A stretch of DNA of 64,000 nt from Panorpa germanica (GCA_963678705.1 OY783205.1:620001-684000), one strand, 5' to 3'; positions 36,429 through 48,090 are shown, numbered from the stretch's first letter. Made by a program: numbers and translations. Notes: a model not told the origin generated them from the letters alone.

Positions 36429-37096
36429 GGAGGTATAGGACGTTAACGTAAATAATGAAAACGTTGTGAAATTTGGAGGGTCGATACAAATAGTAAAAAT
36501 ACATGCTGTCTCGTTCCTATAGGAACTATAGGAAAACTATAGTTTTCTTTTTTTATATGATTAAAAATAGTCATTTTCCATACAAATCATAATTTTTAGC
36601 TCAATTTCACCACATAATACAACTTTAAACTATGAAAAAATGGTGACACGGCTTTTAAAAACTAGGTGTATATAAAAGAATCTTTTCTGTAACTATTGCA
36701 AAATGAAAATTATCAAAAGGATACCTATATATATATATACGAAAATATTTAAATAAAACCAGTAAGAAACAGTAAGTGTAGGTTATAAGCTGGCAACGTT
36801 GCAAATCCCAATTTGAGCGGGAACTTCAAAATCAGAATAATTATTTTATAAAATATAACACACGTAAATTTACAACGTTGCCAAATTTATTATTCCTTTT
36901 TCAAAATATTTAATTTGAATTTAAATTGAATTAATATAAATTTGATATTAATTATAGGTAATTTTTCATTTGTTTAACTAATATATGCATAATAAAATCA
37001 TTTTAACTTGCAAATAGCAGTTTAATAAGGAATTGAAAGATTCATTTTCAAAGATACAGTCCCAATATTTGCTCGTCCCTCATGTACTTCGTATTC
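36429..37096 (+). mobile_element. TTAA MITE, copy 1 (right end missing)
   Basis: Follows TTAA at 36425-36428 and begins GGAGGTATAGGACGTTAACG. It runs parallel to 40947-41650 with landmarks GAGGGTCGATACAAATAGT, GGTGACACGGCTT and CTCGTCCCTCATGTACTTCG. Similarity stops at about 37096, so the last 50-60 bp with the right terminal repeat are lost. Non-coding. Confidence 0.75.
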
Positions 37097-37562
37097 ATCA
37101 ACGATTATTTTATTTTAAAGGTCTTAACAAGTATGTTATTCAAATTTGAAGACTCACTTTCAATGCACTGCAGCCTCGGATCAACGTTAGTACTTCTTCA
37201 TTAGTGATTTCATAAGTTTATGACTCGAGTGTTAAGTGGGCGTTATGGGGACTATGGGCGTTGGGCTATGAAATTTGGGGTGGAAGGAACAAAAGGAACA
37301 AAAAGACAAGTAGGATATGTGAAATGAGGTTTGTTAAATGCATGCCGCGATATATTACGATAAAACAATTAAAAAGGATAAAATAAGAATCGAAGCAGTA
37401 AGATTGGAAGATAAAATGCGCAATGCAAATAATGAGATCATGAGGACGATACAGGAAAAGGTTAAGAAAGAAGGTGAAAAGGAGAAATGAGGAGAATGAA
37501 AAAGTGAAAAGAGTACTATGAAAGGAACTAAATGGAACTAAAGGAACTCAGTTTTCTTGTAA
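37097..37562. other. No recognisable gene
   Basis: Purine-rich, non-coding sequence between a truncated MITE and a Ty3 pol remnant. Confidence 0.4.
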
Positions 37563-38419
37563 AATTTTTCTACTTTATTTGCATATTACTCAAAGTGGAT
37601 ACCTAATTTTTCAAAGAAAATTCAGCCACTAGTACAAAACAAATACTTCCCAATGACTCCTGACCTAATAGAAGCTTTCGAAAATTTGAAAAATTATGTT
37701 AGGAACTCTTTACTGATGGCTACAGAAGATTACGTTCCGTGTGTTGTAGAAACTGACGCTTCTGATAATGCTATCGCTGCTACACTAAACCAGTCTGGAA
37801 GACCAATTGCTTTCTTCTCAAGAACATTGTCAGCAAGTGAGAGAATACATTCAGCAATTGAAAAAGAAGCATATGCTATCGTTGAATCATTAAGGAAATG
37901 GAGACATTATCTTATAGGAAATCGATTTCAATTAGTTACTGACTAAAAGTCAGTATCTTTTATGTTTAATAATAAAAGGACCGGTAAAATTAAAGATGAC
38001 AAAATAATGAGATGGCGACTTGAGTTATCATGTTACAACTACGAAATAATTTACCGTCCAGGAAAAGATAATCTAGCAGCTGATACTTTTTCCAGAATAT
38101 GTGGCTTTACTTCAGGATATCAAAATTTCTCAAGGTTCTGTGGTATTACACTAAACAATACACTAATCAACCTACATGAAAATCTATGTCATCCTGGAGT
38201 TACAAGGATGGCGCATTACATACGATGCCGAAATTTACATTATTCTGTAGAGGAAATTAAAAAAATGACAGCTTCATGTAAAGTATGTGCAGAACTGAAA
38301 CCCACATTTCATAAAAATGATTCAGGGAAACTTCTAACGATGACATACCTATTGTAAAGAAACCTCCCGAGCGAAACAGACGTCCACCGCCCCATCTTGC
38401 AGACTACGTACAACATTAA
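37563..38419 (+). pseudogene. Ty3/gypsy pol remnant (RT tail, RNase H, integrase zinc domain)
   Basis: Homology begins after a stop at 37560-37562 with the RT connection segment AYYSKWIPNFSKKIQPL. RNase H follows with ETDASDNAI, FFSRTLSASE and KEAYAIVESLRKWRHYL. The frame is broken at 37944-37946 by TAA where the family has the glutamine of a TDQ motif, then continues in the same frame with MRWRLELSCYNYEIIYRPG and DNLAADTFSR. The integrase HHCC zinc region lies around 38170-38300 (HENLCHPG, then SCKVC). The catalytic integrase core is missing: the sequence jumps, out of frame, to a basic and proline-rich C-terminal tail ending at 38419. It is 5'-truncated, internally deleted and inactive, and belongs to a different lineage from the intact element at 7.4 kb. 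Confidence 0.85.
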
Positions 38420-38433
38420 AGAGGCTGGAAGAA

Positions 38434-38750
38434 TGTAATGATTATGAAATCTAGTAGTATTAGATTTCATTATTATGATACAAAAACAAAAGGTTACTAG
38501 TCAAAATATATCTGATTAGAGCTTATAGAAGTAAATCTTGAGTATTATTATTACAATCATATTATTGTTTTTAAACAAAATGGAGTCAGGTCTCTCGTAT
38601 GATCTCGTGGTAGTGACATGATAACTATTGATAACTATTATATATTATAGGAAGTTAAAAACGGTATAAGGGTCTCGAGACGTACATTGCCTAGGGGCAC
38701 CTAGGGGCCCCGACATGGGTAATCCGGCTTCTGGTGCCTTATGTGACAAA
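38434..38750 (+). repeat. Probable LTR start after the pol remnant
   Basis: A purine run (38418-38433, AAAGAGGCTGGAAGAA) abuts TGTAATGATTATG at 38434, the layout of a polypurine tract and 3' LTR. The right end cannot be defined because there is no second LTR in the window, so the end coordinate is a guess. Confidence 0.35.
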
Positions 38751-39790
38751 TAAGTGAACGGTGCTAAATTTTTTCTGAATTTATTTAAAATTTGTAAATT
38801 AAAGCACAGCTCCTCCTAGCTATTGGAATTATTTTCTTTTAATTTTTGCCACAATATCGATTCTTCGATATTTGCTTTACATCAATATGTGTGCTAAATT
38901 TTCTTCTTCGAAATCTGCAAGGAATCACAATTGCTTTTCCTCAAAGTCTTCACTTCCCGATCCGTGTAACACTTCTGCTTTTATTATAATTTTATTATCA
39001 GAATCACGCAGCTAACGGAAAGATACATGGCGACTGACTGTACACGAATATGGCTCATTGTGCGCACATAAATTCTTAATCATTTTTGTATAAGATAACT
39101 GCAGTATTTATAATATTTATGGACTTTAAATTAAAATGTGGAATTTCAGTGTTGCATTGTTTAGAGGTATAAGATGGTATCTGGCCAGTTTAACGAGATT
39201 CAGCAGATAACTGACGATGCGCTTGTTATTAGAATTTGCACAATACACAATAGTTGTGTACGATGCATAATGCCGACACTTTTATGCTTCATTAAAGTCA
39301 AACAGACGCCCTGGTGCGTTGTGCAATTAAATGATTATTGCTAATTAGCTCAAATTTGTAGGTGAAATTGAAGAAAGTCTTGAGTCGAAATTTTAGACCT
39401 ATCGTGATCCTAAAAGGGATCATTACTCCTCTTTTCATACTAAATGCAATAAAGTTAACCTCGTCTAGTCCTAAACATCATTATATGACCCTCCCTTGGT
39501 CCTAAACTAAATCATGATTATATCGTCTTATATGTAATTCAAACCCTGTAAACCTTTTTTAAACCTATTATGATCAAAGGGAATGTCTTAATACCTACTA
39601 TGGGTGTAAGAAATAGATTCTATTGTTACGTGGTAAATGTTTGTTTTTTTGCGAAATTATTCTTTACAGAAGTGTTCTTAAAAGGTAAATACGCATTACA
39701 GGAAGTAATTCAATGAATCAAGTTAACTGACAGGAAAGAAACCAGGTTGAATAATTTGTTTAATTGAGAATCAACTTTTTTATTTTATTT
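38751..39790. other. No recognisable gene
   Basis: Non-coding. Variants of GTCCTAAAC recur between 39405 and 39500, but no longer unit was found. Confidence 0.4.
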
Positions 39791-39819
39791 TATTTTTATT
39801 TTTTTTCTCATGGAAAATT

Positions 39820-40338
39820 TGAGCTTGTAATTATTTTTCATATAAACTGACTAAAAAAATATATTATTTTCAACAAAATATAAAATATTTTCAATTTATT
39901 CTGAATTTTACCAACTTTTTTTCAAAATGTTAATTTTTTTTTTCGATTCATAAATTAGGTACTAAAGTTAGCCCATATACAAAATTTCAACTTTATAGCA
40001 CAATTGTTACTCTCGGCAAAAACCGCTCCCATGCCCCAAAATAAAATTTTTGAATTTCGAATTTTGTAATAACATATTTCATTATTATATAATCCAAAAT
40101 TTGAGGAATCGCCAAAGTTTCGTACCGGGAATTTTTTAATATCTAATTTTCAAAAAATGTTAGCATTGAACACCGTAATACACATGCCAAATTTCAACTT
40201 TCTATCTTTTACGAATTAAAAGTTGTAGAGACGCGCGGAAAATGCACGGAGCCGTTTTTGAGCTGCCATGTAAAATTCGTACCAATCATATAAATAAATA
40301 AGAATATAAATAAACACTTGGAATATTATAATTTAGGA
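39820..40338 (-). mobile_element. Helitron family A copy, 3' end lost
   Basis: The minus strand starts TCCTAAATTATAATATTCC at 40338. Internal landmarks shared with the copies at 43.1, 52.2 and 61.9 kb include CAAAATTTCAACTTT and CTCGGCAAAAACCGCTCCCA (plus-strand reading). The 3' CTAG end is not seen. Non-coding. Confidence 0.6.
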
Positions 40339-40942
40339 TATTTTTCTTCTCTTAACAAAATAGTACAATATCATATCTACTTCGCGTAGGAACTTTTGTT
40401 AACTGTTTCTACACAAATCTTGACGCAGAAATATTACAGAAAGCGCAACAAATAATTTAAATATCTTAATAACACCAAACCGCGATATTCAATGGTGTTT
40501 ATATCCTGGTTACCTACCTATTTTGTGTGTTACACATGCACTGTTTGTTATTACGTTCATTTTTCAAAAGCCCACGTTAAAAACGGCGCACATACAACCA
40601 GCCGTGGACAGCGCACAACGGACAGTGATTGTGCTTGCATGTGTGCGGTAACTGACATTATTTTAAAATGTCATATTTTATAAGTCCATATGTCATATAC
40701 TTTGTACGTATTGAAAGTTTGTTTCATACACCGTGCACCGTGCACCGTGCACCGTATCGTATGTATATCGACCACGTAAATATCGTCTCTAGCGCAGGAG
40801 CGCACTTTTGCGCGTGATTTAAAACGCAAATATATATCGCTGGATAAAAGTACAACATTTTCAAATAAAATATCAATTTTTTTTCTGAAAATCATTGCTT
40901 TACTATAACAGTGTTATTTAGATATATAAAAACAATTTTTTG
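40339..40942. other. No recognisable gene; short GC-richer tandem words
   Basis: Short frames at 40492-40683 and 40671-40895 have no recognised motif. A small tandem repeat of CCGTGCA lies at about 40731-40752. Confidence 0.4.
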
Positions 40943-41704
40943 TTAAGGAGGTACAGGACGTTAACGTAAATAATGAAAACGTTGTGAAATTTGGAGGGTC
41001 GATACAAATAGTTAAAATACATGCTGTCTCAAAATTTTAGAGACCTAGGGTTCCTAGTTTTCTTTTTATACATGTTTAAAAATAGTCATTTTCCATACAA
41101 ATCATAATTTTTAGCTCAATTTCACAACATAATATAACTTTTAACTATGAAAAAATGGTGACACGGCTTTCAAAAACTAGGTGTATATAAAATAATCTTT
41201 TCTGTAACTATTGCAAAAAGAAAATTATCAAAAGGATACCTATATACGAAATTATTTAAATACAACCTTTAAGAAACAGTATATGTAGGTTATAAGCCGG
41301 CAACGTTGCAAATGCCAATTTGAGCGGGAAATTCATAATCGGAATAAATATTATATAAAATAAAACAATTTATTGGTCAAACAACCAAATCACGCATGCG
41401 TCAATACACGTAAATTTGCAGCGATGTAAAATTTATTATTCCTTTTTCAAAATATTTAATTTGTATTTAAATTGAATTAATATAAATTTGATATTAATTA
41501 TAGGTAATTTTTCATTTATTAAACTATCAAAAATATAAAAATATCAATTTAACAAGCAAAAAGCAGTTTAATAGGGAATTGAAAAATTCATTTTTAAAGG
41601 TACAGTCCCAATATTTGCTCGTCCCTCATGTACTTCGTATTTTGCATTTCATATTACCGAGAGATACACTTTTTGCATTGACGGTACGTCCTGTACGTCC
41701 TTAA
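40943..41704 (+). mobile_element. TTAA MITE, copy 2 (complete)
   Basis: 754 bp (40947-41700) between TTAA at 40943-40946 and TTAA at 41701-41704. Termini are GGAGGTACAGGACGTTAACG and, reverse-complemented, GGACGTACAGGACGTACCG, a 15-bp inverted repeat with one mismatch. A TTAA duplication is the hallmark of piggyBac-like transposition, though a TTA duplication from another superfamily remains possible. It is the reference copy for the truncated one at 36429-37096. No coding sequence. Confidence 0.8.
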
Positions 41705-42291
41705 TGTTATTAAAGCAGTTTTAAATACCCCATATATAACACCATAGCCTTGTAGTTGTAGTTGTAATAGTTTAAAATATGATTGCTTCTCTTGGAACTA
41801 TCCTCTTTAGTAGCTTACTTCAAATACCGTGAAATTCGTGAAATTTTATCAGATAAAACCAAAAAGTAAATGTAATTAGGGGTCATCTACAAATTACATC
41901 ACACAATTTTTATGGATTTTAACTTTATTTGTCACGTCTTATCACACTTTGTGGAAAAAAAATATTTTTGGCCTTATATTGTTTATAGATCTTGTTGTTT
42001 TCCTTTTTTTTTAAGTCGAATTTTAGATGAGATGTGACATCACAAAATTTATGACTTATCCACCTCACCTGTCACACCTTGTTACACTTTGTGGATTCTC
42101 TTCCATCCCCATTGTGTGTGGAGACCAAATATTGCATGGCCGCTTAGTACTGTTGCTGTAATTACTACAGCGCTAAATATTTGTCAATATGTCAAGCGCG
42201 TTAGTGTTGCCAATAAATTCAAAAAGAAACCAAAAGATGGCCAGTTTCGTTTAACTGATTATACCAAATGTTATCATAAAATTATTACATC
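41705..42291. other. No recognisable gene; degenerate repeat
   Basis: Two similar stretches, around 41925-41955 and 42060-42095, share CACACTTTGTGG-like words. A minus-strand or plus-strand gene is not evident. The frame at 42089-42367 runs into the MITE that follows. Confidence 0.4.
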
Positions 42292-42653
42292 TAAGGCCGA
42301 CCCACACGGATCGACTGATTGCACACCGATCTGCCCGAACCGAATGAGATCGGAATTGTGTTGTTAGTGAAAGAACGCACGTGTATACGAGTGAGAGAAA
42401 ACACACGGCACGAACGAAACTAAACTGGTTTTGAGCACGTTTTAAGCGACTGTGTTTCTGTCGCATGGCATGCTTTTGATGGTGACATCATGCGCAGAGA
42501 TGCGCACAAATACTATTCAAAAGTATTGATACATACATACATGCAAATACGACACAATAAAATATCCTATTATGCTATTGTTAAAACTTCTATAGAATCA
42601 CGAAACACGGCTCGACTAGTTTGCAATGAGTCGACTCGTGTGCAGGGGCCTAA
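42292..42653. mobile_element. PIF/Harbinger-like MITE with TAA target duplication
   Basis: 356 bp (42295-42650) with TAA directly on both sides. The left terminus is GGCCGACCCACACGGATCGA and the right terminus, reverse-complemented, is GGCCCCTGCACACGAGTCGA. About 22 of the first 30 bases match, with the CACACG and TCGACT blocks shared. A 3-bp TWA duplication with GG-starting ends fits PIF/Harbinger. Overlapping open frames are incidental. Confidence 0.7.
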
Positions 42654-43050
42654 GTGTAGTACGTCACTGCTTGAGATAATGCCTGCTTTAATTGACAACC
42701 AGTGGTAGTTGATCTTTATAGGAGATTCGTTGGCGTTGGACCATTGGACCATTGGACCATTGGACCACTACATCTCTAGAATGGAGCAACAAAACATTCG
42801 ATGTGTATCATAATTTATGTGGAGATTGATTAGAAACCTTCAGATGATAAAGATAAGGTTTTATTACTTATCAATTTCTTACGCAAGCAATATATTGGTT
42901 GGTACGCAAGATATGTTGAAATAGAGCTGAGAGAATGTACGTGTTTCTTTATACTTTGTTGGTAAGAAGTAATTTGAATGACGTTGCGGAAGTGGTCACG
43001 CGGGAACACAATCAGACAATATACGTATTCGGATACAAAATTTAAAAGTT
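42654..43050. other. No recognisable gene
   Basis: Non-coding. It holds a tandem repeat of ATTGGACC at about 42740-42767. Confidence 0.4.
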
Positions 43051-43054
43051 TTAT

Positions 43055-43586
43055 ATTTGTTACAGTTTTTACACAACAAATTACGTACCAATGTTAGCCC
43101 ACATATAAAATTTTAACTTTCTAGCTCAATTTTTATCCTCGGCAAAAACCGCCCCCGTGCCCCAAAAATAATATTTTTTAAATTTGAATTTCTTTTTTAA
43201 TATGACATTCAATTATTACACAATCCAAAGTTTGAGCTTTCTCTAAAGTTTCCTACCGGATCTCCTAATTTTTTTTTAAATTTTGAAATATTTTTGCATT
43301 CAAAAACGTAATGCAAATGCAAAATTTCACATTTCTATCTTTTACGAATAAAAAGTAATACAGTAAAAAAGATCACACTTTTTTCCAGTTTTTCCAAAAT
43401 TACGGGTTTCTAGGAATTTTAGGGGAAAATCCAGCGACGCCAAAAGTCTTAGAATATTTTTCTCTACGAAATAGGAAATTTTCATAAACATTGTAGGAGC
43501 CGTTTTCGAGCTACCATACAAAATTCAGTACCAAACATATAAACTAATAAGCAAGTCAGATACACCTGGAACATTATAATATAGGA
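43055..43586 (-). mobile_element. Helitron family A copy, with extra 5' terminus at 43613-43637
   Basis: The minus strand begins TCCTATATTATAATGTTCC at 43586, and a second, shorter 5' terminus ends at about 43637. Internal similarity to other copies includes CTCGGCAAAAACCGCCCC and CTATCTTTTACGAAT (plus-strand reading). The 3' end is lost. Non-coding. Confidence 0.6.
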
Positions 43587-43646
43587 AAGCATATAAGAAT
43601 ATAAGATCATACATATACACCTACATTATAATATAGGATGTCTATT

Positions 43647-44890
43647 ATGGCGACACTTGGATATTTGTTAAAGCGTCGAAATAATGCTTCAGAATCTAGT
43701 TCATCTAGTTCAGATGAAGAGTGGAATACCACTTTAATAAATTATGATCGTAAGAAACGAAAGCTTATTAACGAATTCTGATGAAGAATTCAAAAGTCAT
43801 GATTTTCTGTCACTTATTTTTTCATTCATATAACTCTTATTGTTTTTTTTTTTTTTTAGACTCTCAATCACATTTAATTATTTACATGAGTTAATACAAG
43901 AGGATTTAGTTCGCCGTGTTCCAGGATGTCGTACAATGAGGTCCTTCTCGTCATCAATGGATGATAGCTCTTTGGAAAACAGCTACAATAAATTCCTATA
44001 TATTACATTTTTATAGAAATAAACTACTTAAGTGTGACGTACATATATAATTCAGAATTATAAAACTAAATTTAATTTCTTATACTTTTATTGTAGATCA
44101 GTTTGTGACAGATTTAATGTAAGACGAGCTGTCATACTTTATTTATAAGAGCCTCAATATTTATTCAATGGCCTACGGAAGACCGTGCTATTAATGTGAT
44201 GCGTGGATTTGAAACAGCATGCTTAAAATATACGGTTTTCCTAAAGCAGTAGGAGATTGATAGGACTCACATTCAAAAGAAAATCCTGTTGATTATATCA
44301 ATCGGAAAGGACTTCATTCTATTTAGTTACAGGTATTTCACAATTTTTATTTTTAAGCATACTATTAATTTAGGCAAGAAATAAAAATTGATTCACAATT
44401 TTTCTGCAGCTCTGCAGGTATGTGACCACAAGACATTGGTAAACATTGTTATGTCGAACATCCTAGTTTTATTAATAGTTTTCGTTTGTCAGAAGTCACA
44501 GATTACTTGACTGATGATGATTAATTCCCAGAAAACAGCCATTTTCTTGGTGATTCTGCATATGAAATACATCAGCATTTACTTACTCCGTATCGTGATA
44601 AAGGACATTTGAGTGAGAAACAAAAGAAATATAATTATCTTCATTCATCTGCACGAATGACTGTTGGAAGATGCATCGGGTTGTTAAAAAGAGGCATGAA
44701 GAGTCTACCAAGGGTAGATTTAATAGCAGAGTACATTGTTGCATGCTGCGTAATTCACAATATCTGTATTTAACGAGAAGAAAATTAATTGCTATCACTA
44801 TACCTGAATATAATCAAGAAAATAATGAAAACTCTTCGAATGAATTAAGGGCGAAATGCAGGAATTCTTATAAAAGAGATATTATTATGA
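43647..44890 (+). pseudogene. Decayed PIF/Harbinger transposase
   Basis: A first open piece (43647-43781) encodes 44 residues with an acidic/serine run (ASESSSSSSDEEW) and a basic tail, resembling the N-terminus of such proteins. Later pieces in shifting frames keep transposase landmarks: SLNIFIQWP-like text near 44150, RAINVMRGFE then FPKAVG near 44190-44250, NPVDYINRKG near 44285, QVCDHKTLV near 44415, and a well preserved C-terminal block near 44530-44770 with ENSHFLGDSAYEIHQHLLTP, YLHSSARMTVGRCIGLLK and ACCVIHNIC. Stops and frameshifts are numerous. The family acts as a DDE transposase together with a Myb-like partner. Confidence 0.8.
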
Positions 44891-45125
44891 ATTCCTTGTA
44901 AAAATGATAAAAATTCATGACAAATCCTGCTAGTGATAATATATTATTGAATTGTGTTATAAAAATTATTTTATTAAATATTGTTCTTCAATAGAAGTAA
45001 TTTTGTAATAGTAAATGTAAAGTAAAGTAATATTGTAATACTAAATATAATTGTATAGTGTAATGATCATTAAAATAATATTAATCCATAAAAACTCTCA
45101 AAAGTAGCATAAATTTCTTTTTGTA

Positions 45126-45803
45126 TTAGGCCTGTCTCAGTATGGGACCGTATTTAAGCGACGGCGTATTCGGACGTAAATCGGCGGATTGGATGAGCTA
45201 CAAAGCAAACCGCCTATGAGTGTCACAGATGTCTGTAGTCGTGTATTAGGGGGTGTATTGGCTAGTTCTTTAGCACTTATATAATTTATCATGAGAGCAC
45301 ACTTTAACTTTAATATTTATCGATACACTACTGGTATTAAAGGGACTTTAGCATTTATTATATATCTGAGTTCTGGTGGGCGTGAATTTAAATTTAGTTC
45401 TATCGTATCGGTATCGGTATCGGTGTCCATGATTCACTGAAATACAAACATAAACTGCATGCAGAACATAGCGATGTCGCCGATAGATTTCATTTGAACC
45501 GTATTGCAGCGTAACAACAAGCGATCTTAGGTATCCCCTCCAGTCTGAGGCGGCTGTTTGCATTTACAAAGGTTCGGATAGGATATCGTTGTAGTAGTGG
45601 TAATGCTTGGATAAAATTCGCCTTTATACGGTTCTAATGTGCGAGATACTGCCGCCCGTATTCGGACGGCTTTGTAGCGTGCAGTCTGAGAGCTCCAGAG
45701 AGATCTCATTACATTTACATGGTTCGGATAGGTAAAGTGTAGTAGCCCGTATACGTCCGGCAGAAATTCGCTTAAATACGGTGCCATACTGAGGCAGGCC
45801 TTA
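45126..45803. mobile_element. PIF/Harbinger MITE with TTA target duplication
   Basis: 672 bp (45129-45800) with TTA on both sides. The left end is GGCCTGTCTCAGTATGGGAC and the right end, reverse-complemented, is GGCCTGCCTCAGTATGGCAC. Similarity continues to about 34 bp including CGTATTTAAGCGA. A TCGGTA hexamer-like microsatellite occurs at 45405-45425. No coding sequence. The 3-bp TTA duplication fits PIF/Harbinger, and the element sits between Harbinger gene remnants. Two minus-strand open frames crossing it are incidental. Confidence 0.9.
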
Positions 45804-45886
45804 CACTTTATTAAATGTTATATTATAAATGTTTATTTTTTTAAATTTCACTCAAAATTATAATTATTTTTTATTATTAACGAAAA

Positions 45887-46690
45887 TGGAAAATTCAGCA
45901 ACCACATTATACTCCATTAATTTAGAAGACCCAAATAACCAAGAAAAGTTATGCGATATCGCCCCACTACTAAGGAAATACTAAGACTGGACAACGGAGA
46001 TCCTAATTTTGCGGGCTATAAATTGGTTGAAGCAAAACATTTAGAATATTTTAGACAATTAAGCGGTATGCCTGGTTTTCATTTTAAATTTAATTAGTTT
46101 TTATGTACGAAACAAAATAACTGGCCCGCAATGTCAGTCAAAATTTCCAGGAATGAAAAGAACATTTAAAAATATTAAGGTCCATAAAAATAAATCTGGA
46201 AATTCCAGAAAAACTTGGCACAATTTCGATGTTAGTTTACTCATATGATTCACCAAAAAATTGTATTGAATCTATAAAAAGTTTTATTTTTAACTAATGG
46301 ACAGCCTTTTAGAAGAAAAATCGAACGTAACACCTTAGTAACTTGTTCATCCAGTGGAAAAGAGCACGAGCAAATTTGGTGTGTAGCAGTGCAAGTTGTA
46401 GTAGAGGATAATACACCAATCCCAGCCAGAAGGTATATCTTCATTTATTTAATATAAAGTGTCAAATTAGTAAATTGAAAACTTGCATAATAAGTGGTTA
46501 ATAATTATTCAAAACTGAAATGATTTTTTCAGAAAAACTCAAAGCTTCCCCAACAGATAAATTATTGGATGCATTTGAAGATCACCCGCGTATTCAAGAA
46601 GCTAATAGAGAGCGTAGATTCCGAGAATATTAGAAAATGAAGGACGAAACGAAAAGCTGTAGAATTATTAGAACAAATAGTTATGTCTAA
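45887..46690 (+). pseudogene. Probable Harbinger Myb/SANT-like protein remnant
   Basis: Begins with an ATG-led piece (MENSATTLYSINLEDPNNQE), followed after stops and frameshifts by a stretch near 46120-46220 reading KFPGMKRTFKNIK then KNKSGNSRKTWHNFDV, and further decayed pieces up to about 46690. The KxTFKxIKxHNxKSGxxRKTWxxF pattern is that of the Myb/SANT-like DNA-binding protein that accompanies Harbinger transposases. It may pair with the minus-strand transposase fragment that follows or with the one at 43.6 kb. Confidence 0.5.
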
Positions 46691-46849
46691 AGATAAATGT
46701 TAAGTCAATGTAATAAATTAACATTCTTTATAAACAATAAAAATCCAATGAAGTTATTTTATTTATAATTAATTATTTTATATATAAAATTTGCGGTGAC
46801 AACATTGATACTAAATTTGATTATAGTTTACCTGATTATCTTTGATTTT

Positions 46850-47104
46850 TTAATTATATTTTTTGATATATCTTTTGAGGTATCTTTTGAAGAAAAATTG
46901 TGATTTAGTTTTACATTCCTCATAAGCAGTTGATTTATTAGTAGCTTCGGTAGATGCATTTTTATTTAGAACAGTGTTGCAATTTTCTCCGATGTCTTCA
47001 TCCATTGTTAATTCATCTGAATTCAAGAAGCGATTGTGTAAAACACAAGAAGCAATTATACAACCGGGTATCAAATCGGTTCGAGTCATATCTAACATTG
47101 TCAA
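46850..47104 (-). pseudogene. PIF/Harbinger transposase C-terminal fragment
   Basis: The minus-strand frame starts TMLDMTRTDLIPGCIIASC then VLHNRFLN, the conserved last helix of Harbinger transposases (D..P..I.ACCVLHN), followed by an acidic linker and a short basic end. Everything upstream (the DDE core) is absent. The fragment is cut off at about 47105, where a non-LTR retrotransposon tail begins on the opposite strand, so that insertion probably removed the rest. Confidence 0.75.
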
Positions 47105-47107
47105 TAG

Positions 47108-47581
47108 ATTTACTTAGGTCTAATACACAATAAGAAAATAGACATTAAGCAAATAGAAACTCAATTTTTATGGATTCCCTTCCACGCCAGTATCACACGA
47201 AACGAACAAGTAAATAATTATGCTAAAGAAGCAATCCATTCAGGGTGCATTCCAGAAGAAGCAACTATAACATGTTCAGACTTAAAGAACAAAATTAAAA
47301 ATGTAATAAATTGTTCATCGCAGGATAAATGGAACGAAGAAATTGATAATAAATTAAGGGAAGTGAAGCCATTAATTTGTAAACAAGAGTTACCGGTAGG
47401 ACTAAATAGAAGGCTAGAAGTAGTAATATGTATATTCATTTTAAGTCATACAAATCTTACTCATACCATTTTATTCAAAAGAGAAGCACAACCAATATAT
47501 GATCAATGTAACAGCCCACTAACGGTAAAGTATATTATTCTTCGATGCTCCGAGGTACTCATCACTCAGATAAGGCTGTAA
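47108..47581 (+). pseudogene. Non-LTR retrotransposon ORF2, RNase H end and zinc finger
   Basis: A frame open from just after a stop at 47105-47107 to a TAA at 47579-47581. It starts in the last part of an RNase H domain (QFLWIPFHASITRNEQVNNY, corresponding to the family's WIPSHxGIxGNExAD), continues through a linker, then has RRLEVVICIFILSHTNLTHT and a C-terminal motif DQCNSPLTVKYIILRC, matching CxxC/N-x-LTVxHIxxxC of jockey/I-like elements, with the first cysteine and the histidine replaced. Decayed coding similarity may run on to about 47680. RT and endonuclease are missing, so it is a 5'-truncated dead copy. Confidence 0.8.
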
Positions 47582-47821
47582 TATGCCTGAGGAATACAGG
47601 TAGATATTTTAAAGCGGAGAAAGTCTGAAAAACGTTATTGACTTTATCAATAAAACTAATTTAATCTATTTATTTTAAGTACCCTTACTAGTATCTGTAA
47701 CTTTTAAATTATATTGAAAATATTTATAAATGTGTTTATACATTGTTTTAAGTGCTAATAAGTTTTGAAAGATGATACACTCAAATAAATGTAAAGAAAT
47801 AATATTTATTTATTAACAGTG
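47582..47821. other. 3' flank of the non-LTR fragment
   Basis: AT-rich. The first 100 bp still read weakly as the C-terminal tail of the retrotransposon protein. Nothing else recognised. Confidence 0.3.
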
Positions 47822-48090
47822 ATCAAATATTGATGGACTCCATAGATAACGTTGTGAGGAATAACGATCAACACAGTTGATATTTGGAATTGACAGAACT
47901 CACTGTGCATATTGTAAAGTAATTATAAAATTAGATAAAAAGGAATTGACAATTTAAATAATAAACTTTAAATGTCGTTTCTTTGATTTCAGGTAAGATG
48001 TATGATTTAAGTTAAACAGTGTAATTATTATAATGTGTATGTAAATTACTAAAATAAAAGTCTTTGATTTCAGAGCAACACATAACTTTG
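47822..48090 (+). repeat. Dispersed element, copy 2 (see 34.1 kb)
   Basis: Reverse-complement partner of about 34220-34480. It includes the word TTTCAGGTAAGATG at 47986-47999, where an acceptor-like and a donor-like splice signal overlap, and the same sequence exists in copy 1. It may derive from the 3' part of a DNA transposon gene. Confidence 0.6.

Noticed and set aside
42089..42367. 92-codon plus-strand frame
   Set aside because: It runs into a MITE terminus and has no recognisable motif.
45348..45787. Two minus-strand frames (71 and 86 codons)
   Set aside because: Both lie wholly inside the TTA-flanked MITE and overlap its terminal repeat.
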